A stretch of 64,000 nucleotides of DNA from Chondrus crispus (Eukaryota; Rhodophyta; Florideophyceae; Gigartinales; Gigartinaceae). Positions 22,526 through 32,702 of the stretch are shown here, in pieces. Position 1 is the first letter of the stretch. Every line of letters begins with the position of its first letter. The position numbers and the translations under genes are program-made. The stretch is from NCBI RefSeq assembly GCF_000350225.1, contig NW_005179103.1, positions 1 to 64,000 of the forward strand, in the 5' to 3' direction. The notes under the pieces are model-generated. The model ran no database searches. It was not told where the DNA came from and was given only the letters and a program-made list of their open reading frames with translations.

Positions 22526-24253
22526 ATGAGCAAGGACAAGACGAATCCGACATGTCCTCCACCTCCTGAGCTCGCGGGCGAAAATACTGCCCGTCGGCGC
22601 ACCGGTGTCGGCTTTGCGAACAAGTCTCGCGCTTCTGTCGACCTCCCTCCTATACCTCGACGCCCCCCTGATTCGGACGTCTCCGACCCGGCCTTTCATC
22701 CAGGTTATCATCCCTCTTCGGTAGCCCGCCACTACCCCTCGCTCGAAGAGCTACAGGACAAAATCATGCACGAACATCCTTCCTTATTCGCCTCGGCCCA
22801 GTGGTTCTCCTCCGTGGCTATTCGCGACGTTTCCAAAATCGAACACCAATTCGCCGACGACGCGGGCATGCTTCCCGGTAATCTCCCGGTGCTTGCCATC
22901 CGCTCCTTTGACTGGCGAACCCGTATAGCAGTTCCGACTTCTATCCTACGTCATCCTCCCCCACGGGTCCGTTCCACTCTCTCCATGCGATTTATGGAGG
23001 CCTTATTCGCTCGGCTTGCCATCCCCACTTCCGACACCCTCATACCCTCGACATACGGTTGCGACACTTGGCGTTGTCGTACAGAGGGCGACCGCCTCTA
23101 TTTGGACAATCTCATTGATATCACCTTTGGTGACCCTGCCGCCGAGGCGGATCTCCTGTGGCGAAACCGACATACTGTCACATCCGATGCCATCTTCTGG
23201 ACCGAACCCATTATCCCTTCGAACTTCCGTCATTTAAAACGCAGGGGTATTTTTTTCTTTCAGAACACAGTGCGTTTTGAACGGCATAATCGGTCTGATA
23301 CGGGGTACTTCATCGGCTACCAAATGGTAGAGGCGCGCGAGATTTCCCGTCAGCATTATGCAAGTCGTTACCAGCGCATCCCCTCATGGTGGAGCCAGTA
23401 CGAGGTGAGTCAAGGCTTTTGGGCCGAAATGGGACCCATTCTCACGTACTATGGCAGCTACCTGCGGGATCCGCAACACGGGTTATGGGTGGTCTTCCTC
23501 ACAAAGTGGTGCGTCAAAGTAGCTGCGACCCTCTTGTGGGAGACCTATGATTGCTGGCGCCTGTGGCACCTCCCCGCGAAGCTGATAGCACAAATGCGTC
23601 TATTGGACTTCTCTGTCCCTCTGGGTGGCTCTGATGTCAACCGCGAAATACGCTCCCTCCTTGATGCGATCGAGGGCGTGGATTTGGACTGTGTCCCTCC
23701 GCGCAACTCCTCTCGATCCTTCAATCGCCAACGCCCCTCTTTCTCCCCTGGTCGAAACCACCCAGCCGCGGGCGACTTCGTGTGGTTCAACCCCGGGTCA
23801 TCGACCCTCTGGTCAGCGTGGGAAGCTCAAACGAGCCGTCGATTCGGAAACCAAACACCGGTTCCCGACATCACCCCCATCGTCACATCTGACCCCCGGG
23901 AGCTTCAAGTATGCTCCCGTCCTTCCTCTCCAATTCCTCCTCGATCGACTGTCCCTGCTTCCCCGCGCGCAGCCCTGGCCTCTCCATCCTCGTCAGAGGC
24001 GCCCCCAGCTGTCGAAATTCCCCCGGCAGGCCACACCGAAAGATTATCGGTGAGGGAAGTAATATCTCCCCCCCCGTCCCCAACAATTTCCAAAAATACC
24101 CACGACGTCACGAGCGTATACTGTGCCTTACTCCGTGCTCACGGTGTTGAGGGAGAGGCTCTGCAAGGAGCCTCGATTGACGACCTGCGAGTTTTGGCTC
24201 GCCTCGTGTCATCACTTCCAAAGGGCAAATCCTTTGGTAACCCTCCCGTCTGA
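22526..24253 (+). CDS. antisense accessory frame of family A, 575 residues, unknown function
   Basis: A long open frame lies on the strand opposite to gag-pol, with its first good ATG 107 bases inside the 3' LTR, so a transcript would have to start in or near the LTR and run back towards pol. After a Pro/Arg-rich N-terminus (about 70 residues) comes a compositionally normal, Trp- and aromatic-rich central region of about 300 residues (FASAQWFSSVAIRDVSKIEH, FWTEPIIPSNFRHLKRRGI, WWSQYEVSQGFWAEMGPIL). A Ser/Pro-rich linker and a short helical C-terminus (SVYCALLRAHGVEGEALQGA) follow. No known domain was recognised, and there is no signal peptide or convincing membrane anchor. A second copy lies in A-IV. 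Antisense additional frames of unknown function are known in some plant Ty3 elements, but I cannot tell whether this one is related. Confidence 0.6.
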   Translation: MSKDKTNPTCPPPPELAGENTARRRTGVGFANKSRASVDLPPIPRRPPDSDVSDPAFHPGYHPSSVARHYPSLEELQDKIMHEHPSLFASAQWFSSVAIRDVSKIEHQFADDAGMLPGNLPVLAIRSFDWRTRIAVPTSILRHPPPRVRSTLSMRFMEALFARLAIPTSDTLIPSTYGCDTWRCRTEGDRLYLDNLIDITFGDPAAEADLLWRNRHTVTSDAIFWTEPIIPSNFRHLKRRGIFFFQNTVRFERHNRSDTGYFIGYQMVEAREISRQHYASRYQRIPSWWSQYEVSQGFWAEMGPILTYYGSYLRDPQHGLWVVFLTKWCVKVAATLLWETYDCWRLWHLPAKLIAQMRLLDFSVPLGGSDVNREIRSLLDAIEGVDLDCVPPRNSSRSFNRQRPSFSPGRNHPAAGDFVWFNPGSSTLWSAWEAQTSRRFGNQTPVPDITPIVTSDPRELQVCSRPSSPIPPRSTVPASPRAALASPSSSEAPPAVEIPPAGHTERLSVREVISPPPSPTISKNTHDVTSVYCALLRAHGVEGEALQGASIDDLRVLARLVSSLPKGKSFGNPPV

Positions 24254-27200
24254 GCTGACGGGCGCGACACTTCCCTCGTGATAGCTTGTCGCATCTCTAT
24301 CCTGCCTGCGTGACGCTGAATTTGCGACCTCGTCATGTCGCCTTTGCTCCGTAAATTGAATTTTCCTGCGTGCTCCTTCGTCCCTTCGTTTCCTCCTCTT
24401 TTTCTCATTGATGCCCACCCCGTCAAAATCACGGTGGCACCCTTATACCTCCTTCCTCCTTCTCTTCACGTCGCTACTTCCTCCTCTTTTTCTCTCTCTT
24501 TTTTTTCTTTTTGTATACGCCCCGTCGCCGCGGTCGTATCTTCCTCTTTCCACTTTCCTTCTCTTTTCCTCGTTACTTTATTCCTTCTCTTATCCTTTTT
24601 CCGTGCACCTCTGCTACTGCAGTTGCACATCCCCTATTACCTTCTCTTTTCCTTGCACAACCCTCCTTCTGCCATCGTGTTGCACATCTCCTTTTTCCAC
24701 CTCCTTGCTTTCACTTTCCCACCTCCCCGAGTCTGTCCTCGTCTCGTACTGTGTTCCTCCCTTGGGGACTAATTTATCTCTCCGGATCACCTCATCGACC
24801 GGCTGGGGTACACGTTGTACTTTTCAGGCTAAAAAAAATTAAATTGTCGCAGCGGCGTGGATGATCGGTCAGACTGTGACACTCGAGAATGTGAGCAGAA
24901 GTCCTCATTTTGCTCCCATTGTGCGTCTCCATTTAGCTCTGTCGCCGACAGCTGCGCGATCGACTGTAATTCTCTTTTCTTTCAATTCTTCAGGCTCCTC
25001 GAGGCGATTCTCGCTATCGCAGCGGGATGACTGTCGCCATCGTCGAGGTTGCCATTCGTGTCGAGTCAATACGAAATCGCGTTCGTCATTTTGCCGGTGA
25101 TTTCATTTTCGAGACTTCTCGGTGGGGTCGCGGGCGAAGGTGTCTTTGAGGCGTTCGCGCTAGCATTTGCAGATCTAGCTCATGAGCGAGTTGACTTTCG
25201 TTCTTCGCTTGTTGTCATGGATGAAATTTTGCAATCTTTGGACGAGGATGGTCGTCAGAGAATATCCAAAATTCTCCCAGCCCTTCCGCCAATTTCCTTC
25301 TCTTTTCACGATTTGCATCCCCGAATTCCTCCTCTTCATCTCGCAGCTGCGTCTCTAGCTGCGACGTAACCCTTCATCAAAGACGAATCATCTTCCCAAA
25401 GCAACACGGCTCTGGCCACCTCCCCTGGGTTCACATCTCTACCCTTCAAAATAAAAAGTCGGAAGGTGCGTTGAAACATGTGTCTCCTCGGGACGCGTCT
25501 GTCTTTGGCGAGGACAGCTGTCCTCTGTTACGACGTGTCACTGACTGAGCTGTTTGCGTGTGACCAGGGGGACTTTTTTGTACATGGGGTGACATCGTCC
25601 GTCCGGGCACTTGATGATAACCCCGTCATTCCTATCGCTGCTTGAAGCGCTTACGGCGAATGTCGACGTAGTTGACCCCGCGGGTGTGATACCGTGATCT
25701 GGGTGTACCCCGTACCGTTGGTACAAGTACGAAGCCGTCCCTCTTTTCCCTGCATTGCATAGTTGAGGTTAACCGTCAGTGGGCACCATTCTGTACAGTA
25801 GCAAGTGGCCCGTCTCGCGTGTTGCCATCCTGGCCAAGGGTTATGTTCGGACGGACCCACGACGTGGGTGAGTGTAAAATCAACGATTTCCCCAGCATTT
25901 ATTCTTCGATGATACCAGCATTAGCCAGAAGGCGGCGAAGAGCGAGGTGACTTTGTCAGCTCATAATGGCCCTCGTCGCGAAAGCCAGAACCTCGATCTT
26001 CTTTCCCTGTCGCCTTTCCCTTGAAGTCTCGTCTCTGACAGACGGCAGCTTGTGACGTCAAAAGAAAGTCTCAAAAAGAAAGGATCTTCCTTCGTACGTA
26101 AACATCCCCACACCTGTGCGTCGTCATCCTTCCTTTGCTTCCTTCTCTTTTCGTAGCACGTCCTCCTTGTTTCTCTTTCCTTCTGGTTCCGATCCCCTTT
26201 GTCAGACAGCACGAGTTCTACTCGATTTCCACGACCGACCAGACGACGTACCACGTCTGGATTGACGTCGTGCGACAATTTGTGGTCGGTCCCCCATTTG
26301 CTCGTGGGGGTCTTCTCCCTCCTGATCCTTATGAACTTGCTAATCGACCTCCGCTGTGCGGGGTCGTCTCCTCGACTTCACAAAAAATAAACAGTACACC
26401 GAAAACAAAAAACAGACACAACAGAAAAAAGAAGACAAAGAGAGTCTGAAAGAACGGAAAAGTAGTTATAGCAGGCAGCTTGTAAGTATGTCGTCCGTAG
26501 TATAATGACGTGTGGGAGCATCGATGTGGCTCGATACTGCGTAATCCGCAGGATTGATTCCTCCTCTTTTCATGGTATTGATAATAGAAAATGGACGACG
26601 TCAATCGAATGAGTGATCAGGCCAGCAGAATATGAGTCACACTCATAGAGGGGCGCGGGATCGTCTATTTTCTTCACGCTGCGAGCTTCTTGTTCTCGTT
26701 AGGCCGGGGGAGAGAATCCCCCGATGTGCGCTTGACGAAATGTGCTGCCGGACGGCCTCGGATACTCGTGCCTTTGGCTATAGCAAGCGACACCCCGTTC
26801 TCGTATGACCGACAAGTTCCGTACCTTCCCTTAATTTTGATTAAAATTTCGAAGGCTGACCAGTGTTCGATTTTCGATTTTCTCCGCCCGTCCAGCAGCT
26901 CCCTGCCGGCATCCCCATTTTTTTGATTAAATCATGCCCCACGAGGGCGTGTCACTGATCCAAGCGTCCCTTCACGTGTGCGCGGCGGCAACGCGTGATC
27001 GTATCCGAGGAGGTGTATTACCTCAGCCTGAGACTACAGTAAATTTTTCCATTTCATGGCATGGCAGCGCACGCTGCTTCATTCATGTGAGGGGGTCCGA
27101 GGCAGAATCGCCTAACTCATTCCAGTTTCCTTCTCTCATTTCCTGTGACCCCGATGCCGGCGACTATCGCTACTCTCCCTCTTCGCGGTGCGCTTCACAT

Positions 27201-28117
27201 CGTCCACGTCCTCTTGATTCGTTTCGTTCACGTGCGCGTGCCCGCGCATTTCAACTGCCTCTTTTCCACACCTTCTCGTTCTTCCTGCGCGGAACAGCAT
27301 TCCGACCGACTCGGCGTTATCCCTTTTGGCTCCCCCCCGAACTACGGGAGGTTGTCTTGTCGACAGGAATTTACCTATAGTAAATGTCACACGATCGGCG
27401 GTGTTAGCGTTTGGCAGAAGGCGGCGAAAAGCGAGGTGACTTCACGAGGTCATGATGGCCTCGTCGCGAAAGTCAGCACATCGATCTTGCTCCCCTTGTG
27501 ACAAAACCCTTCTGAGCGATACAAAACAAAAAAAGGATTGACGACAAAAGAATCAGACAAACGCTAGGCGTGGTATCGCACGATCGATCGCTGTACGTCA
27601 ACGACGTTCCCATCAGGGTTTCTATTCGACTCATTCTGAGCGTGGGCGACACCGGTGGTGTGTTGCCGGCCGTCCCAGTCTCTCGAACTCGACTTCACGC
27701 CTTTCTTAACGCCCTATGCCTCTCAATCGTCAGTGCTGTTCCCGGATCATTGTTAAAATGCACACAACCCTTCTGTGTTCCGCGTTTTTACTCGCGACAG
27801 TTGTCTCTCTGGACTTCCTTCACGTGATCCGTCCTCTCCTTCCTCAACTCGAGATACAGCGTGTAGCCTTAATCACGATCGGCGGTTCGCAGTCCCTTGT
27901 CGCCCTTGGGCGCCTGTCGTGTTCTTCTGATATTACGCACGATCGTTCCGGAATGACCGACCTAGGTGCGTCTCGGGAGGGGAAAACAAACATAAAAAAA
28001 CAAAACAACCGAAAAAAAACGAAAACGAAACAGAATAGTTAAGAAGGTAAAAACATAGGAAACTGGTTGCGGCTCGCGTCTTCTTTTCGCTTTCCATCAT
28101 CACATTGCGTATGGAGC
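24254..28117 (-). other. long non-coding 3' region of A-I
   Basis: No convincing frame is present on either strand. The region is a mosaic. The first 240 bases match A-IV almost exactly. After the purine motif near 24480-24490 the similarity drops to patches. It contains repeated AAGAGGAGGAA motifs on the sense strand, A-rich islands on the plus strand (near 24830, 26385, 27525 and 27985), and a direct repeat of about 95 bases (near 25925 and 27415, sharing AAGGCGGCGAA and GCGAGGTGAC). Confidence 0.7.
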
Positions 28118-28507
28118 TCACCCTGGTCTCGCGCGTGCGACTTGCGGCGGGAGGGGCTTCTTCCTCCGGAAATACGTGACGGCCGCACTGCGGGGTAATT
28201 GCTCAATGGGCTCCCACGTCGCGTCCTCGGGCGTATAGCCGTACCATTCCACCTTGAGAATCAAATTACTATTTTGATAATCGTGGTCGGCGACCCGATC
28301 GATTACGTATTCCGTATTTTCCGTTTCCTCTCCTTTCTCTGAACTGTACCCTTCCCCCTCCTGAAGATCTTCCAACTCGTCCTCTTCTCTGGACTTTCCG
28401 AACTCGCGTAGGTCCGGAGACGTCTCCGCTGTCGGCGCTTGACTAATTAGATTGTCCTGGTCCCCTGACGTAGGCGCACGGGTGTGAGGGCATTCCTCGT
28501 CCTCCAT
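28118..28507 (-). pseudogene. chromodomain region of A-I integrase
   Basis: The segment ending YVIDRVADHDYQ, then LKVEWYGYTPEDATWEP, is a typical chromodomain fold signature (W-x-G-Y and T-W-E-P). It places the element among chromodomain-bearing Ty3 elements (chromoviruses), in which this module steers integration by reading histone marks. It lies at the C-terminus of the pol region. The element as a whole carries a few breaks. Confidence 0.8.
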
Positions 28508-28509
28508 TA

Positions 28510-31500
28510 CCTCTCCTTCTTCGTTTAGCTCCGGCGCTCCGAGGAACTATAGCGCTTGACGTAGGCCAGTTATCGGCGCATAGTCCATCGGGCTTGGGGC
28601 TAACTCCACTCTGTCTCGCGATACGCGTTACTCCTGATCGCCAATGGCAATGACTACCGTATGTTGATCCGATCTTTTAACCTGATAAGGTCCTGTAGCG
28701 ACTTGTGCCAGCTTGTGTTTCGGTTCGCTAGCCGTGCCCTGCTCCTTCCGGAGGAACACGTAGGACCCCGGTGGGATCTCATATTGCGGTTTGCGAAGGC
28801 GTGCGTCGAAATTTCGCTTGTACCGGGCTTGTTCCTTTCGCAAACTCCTATCGGCGCCTCGCATTAGGCTCTCCAACCACGACTGCCATTTCAGGTAGTA
28901 TGCTCGTGACGAGCTAAAGTTCTCCAAAGTTGGTTGCGCTTGTAACGCAATGCTTCTCGGCGCCCGAGCTAACACCAGCTCGAAGGGCGCAATGTTCGTA
29001 GTTCGATGAACTTGTGTGTTGTATGCGAACGTCACAGCGTCGCTAAATAAGTCCCAGTCCTTGGGATGCTCTCCAACATATTTTCGCAACGCGGAAGTCA
29101 GCGTGCGATTAAACCTCTCAACTTGGCCGTTGGCTTGCGGGTGGTACGTAGTCGTGAACACATTGCGTATGCCGAGAATTCGGCAGACATTCTGAAAGAA
29201 CCGGGCCGTGAACTGTGTTCCATTGTCGGACAGCAGCTTGACCGGCGGTCCGTACACGAATACCAAATGGTGAACGAAGGCTTGTGCGATGTGCGCAGCT
29301 GATATCTTCTTCAACGGTACGGTTCGTTTCAGTTTCGAGTATCGATCGCTGATCACGAGAATATACCGATTTCCTCGTTTAGTTGTAATTAGCTCGCCGA
29401 GGATGTCGATGGTGACAAACTCCAGCGGAGCTTTGGGCGTGAACAGCTTCATTTCCTTCGTGTTTCTTCTTAACTTCACCCTTTCCCGCGCGCATGCGGC
29501 GCAATTCTTCGGGACTGCGTAGCAGTCTAGGGCCATCGTAGGCCAATAAAAATATTTCCTCAATGTCTTGTAAAGTTTCCTGCCTCCCGGGTGGCCTGCC
29601 AATTTTGCGTAGTGGCTCAACCCTATGACGCGGTCCCTTAACGATTGTGGTATCACCACTTGTACAAACTCCGCCGCCGTACGGCATAGAGTTCCTTCGA
29701 GTTCCTCGGTCTCCGTGCTGAACGTTCTCACCTTTCCGGCGTCCATTTCTTCCTTGATGCGGTTGCAGAAGGGGTCGACGGCTTGCTCGCGAATGAGCTC
29801 CTCCGGAGTGACAGCTTGGAATTGATCGAGGCGCTCAGGGGCGGTCCCCCCCTCAAGAGCGAGGATGTCGTCTAACGCGTCAAAACTGTCCTCGTCCTCC
29901 ACCGTTCCCTCTGCCGGTTCGGCCATAAAGCATGGAATTTCGTCGTCGATTTCGTCGACGGTTTCTCCTGCGGTCCGGAATCTTGACAGGGCATCGGCTT
30001 GGCTGTTCGCCTTGCCCTTCTTGTACTTGATCTCGAAATCAAATTCCGAGAAGCGGAGCCTCCATCGGATTAATCTCCCGCTGGGGTCGGTTACGTTCAT
30101 CAACCACCTCAATGAGGCATGGTCGGTATGCACAATGAAGTGCTCGCCATATAGATATGGTCTTAAAGTCTGTACGGCCCAAATTACCGCTAGACATTCT
30201 TTTTCTGAAACGGAGTAGTTTCTCTCGGCTGCGGCTAACGTTCTTGAAAAGAACCCGATGGATTTACGTTGCGCATCCGGATGTGTCTGAAATAATGCAG
30301 CGCCGATTTGATAGTCGCTTGCATCGGTGTCTACCGAGTATGGTGGGTTCTTCTTCGGCAGCGCCAACACCGGTGGCGCCAAGATGGCGTCCTTGAGCTT
30401 ATGAAAAGCTCTTTCGCACGGTTCGTCGAATCCTTCCAACTAGACCGATTGTCCCTTCTTCAATAGTTGATTGAGCGGATGCGCGATTTTCGCGTAATGT
30501 GGGACAAAACTGCGGTACACATTACAAAGTCCCAAGAAGCTTCTGAGCTCGGTCTGCGTTTGAGGGTACCTCACTTGTTCCAACGCCGCGATGCGAGCGG
30601 CATCAACCTCCAATGTACCTGGCCGAACGACATGGCCCAGGTACTTGATCTTTTCGACGAAAAATTCACACTTGCGAAGCTTGAGCTTTACACCTGCCTT
30701 TTCCAATACAGAAAGTATTTCATCCACATGCACGATGTGCTCCTCCCACGACTTGCTAAAAATTATTATGTCGTCCAGATACACCAAACAGCACTTCCAA
30801 CGGAACGGAGAGAGCAGGATATCCATTGCTCTCTGAAACGTCGCTGGCGCGTTAGTTAGCCCGAAGGGCATTCTTGAGAAGCGATACAGTCCTGAGTGAC
30901 ACGAAAATGCGGTCTTGTCGCGGTCGCGCTCAGGGATAGGCATCTGCCAATATCCCGAAATCGCGTCCAACGCGGAGAAAACCTTGGTGTCACCAAGCGA
31001 GTCCAGGCACTCATCCATGCACGGTAAAGGGTGGATACGTGTCCTTTACCGTCACCGCGTTTAACCGACGATAGTCTACGCAAAAGTGCATCGATCCGTC
31101 CGGCTTCGGCCCTAATAAAACGGGCGACGCCCATTCTGACTGCGCCGGCTCGATGACTCCTGCTTCTAACATCTTCTGTACTTCTGCGTCCTCGACCTCC
31201 CGAGCCTTTGGACCGGCTCGGTAGGGAGCTTGTGCAATTGGCCTTGTATCCGGGGCCAGTTCAATCCAATAGAGCGTGGTGTTGATCTCACCGAGGGTCC
31301 CATCCCACATGCGGGAATACTTTTTCAACATTCGTCGGAATCTTTCGCGCAGCCGGTCCGGCACGTGGCTCAGGTCGAGTTCCTCCACGTCGGGCCGGGG
31401 AGGCTCAATCCGCCGCTCCGGCTTCGTAGTTGCCGTCGCGGAGAGCCTTTCCTCCCGTTCTCCTTGCTGTTCCTCGCGGTCTTGATCCGACGGTTCGCAT

Positions 31501-32702
31501 CTTGTCTCGCCCGTAGGCGTCTTGGTGGAATTAGGAAAAAGTTCCTTCTTCCTTTCTTGAATTCCGAGAACTTCACCAATGGTGGTTTTGCTCTCGAGCG
31601 CAGCCCTCGGGTGCGGTAATAATTCTGCCACCACTTGGCCTTTTTGCACCCTGACAGGGTACGTCCTAAAATTTGCAACGAGTAAACGAAATGGCCGGTG
31701 AGGCTCAACCTGAACGACACCAATCGTGCACGTCAACCCGTGCCTTTCGTACAACGACGAGTACGGCTGAAACACAACCAAGCCCGCCCTCTTCGAGGTG
31801 CATTCCACGACGTGTTGCGTCCCTGGCTCGATAGTCGTGGCTCTTGCCACTTTTACCTTAGGGGAAATTCGCTCCACCTTTCCATCATTCTCTTCCTCTC
31901 CCGGGACGAGATTCTTCTTCCCTTTTCTCGTCGAGAACCGCCAAACGATCGGAACCTCCGAGAAATCCGCCAACTCAACCGTTTTCTTCCTTGGATAAAT
32001 TGCTTCCACAAACCGGTCACAGTAGTCCGCGCCTAGAATTAGCGGGACTGCTAGTTTTTCGCATACAATAAACTCGGCTGCGGCCACAAATTTTCCAAGC
32101 CTCACAGGCATTCTAATTGTGCCGAGAGTCCGGAGTGGCCTATTGTTCGCGTCGCCAATGTCTTGGGTCGGTCCGTACGACACTAGAGATTCCATTCCAG
32201 CCGGGAGTTCCGATTTTCGCCCAAGGTTTGGTCCCGCGCCGGTGTCTAAAACAGACAACACCCGGCTCATCAATCCGATTGTGGGTCCGATGTCCGCGTA
32301 AACTTTGTAGTTTTTTCGCGCAAGAACCAAAATCTTCTCGGGACACTCCCTTCGCTTGACCCTGTACCAGGGTCTCCGAACTTCTTCCAGCGGATGATCT
32401 CGGGCTCGGCTCAGAATTTTCTTGACTTGAGCTGGCCCTTTGGGCTTATCCACCAATCCAACAACCTCCGCCTCGGGGTCTGATTTTTCCCTTAGAGACG
32501 GGGAACGGGGCTGAGCCCCGGGCACAGTACGTCGACCCTGTGCCTCTCGCGACTCATGCGAGATTCCCCTCTCTAGTTTTCCTGCCGTGGCGAGATCCTT
32601 CTCACATCCGACGGCGCGGGACCCGCGACGGGCCCTTTGAAGGGTTGGTTCGACCTCGGCGTTGAAGCACTCGGCGTGCTCGCCGTCTGCGAATCGAACC
32701 AA
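28510..32702 (-). pseudogene. pol region of A-I: protease, reverse transcriptase, RNase H, integrase
   Basis: Domains in reading order on the minus strand: a retropepsin motif LDTGAGPNL near 32235; reverse transcriptase from about 31150, with the YLDD catalytic box near 30775-30795; RNase H with TDASDYQIGAALF near 30325; an HHCC zinc-binding region of integrase near 29500-29620; and the integrase core (TIDILGE, LLSDNGTQF, ERFNRTL) at about 28980-29440, followed by a linker towards the chromodomain. The gag and pol frames overlap near 32573-32702 in a -1 relation, and -1 frameshifting is how many Ty3/gypsy elements make Gag-Pol. The region carries about two or three breaks. Confidence 0.85.

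Noticed and set aside
22526-24253. Antisense frame of family A considered as an envelope gene
   Set aside because: It lies on the opposite strand, and no signal peptide, furin-like site or terminal membrane anchor is seen.
24335-24864. Ser/Phe/Leu-rich frames of 117-145 codons
   Set aside because: They lie in a pyrimidine-rich tract of the A-I 3' region, are open in three frames at once, and are not conserved in A-IV.
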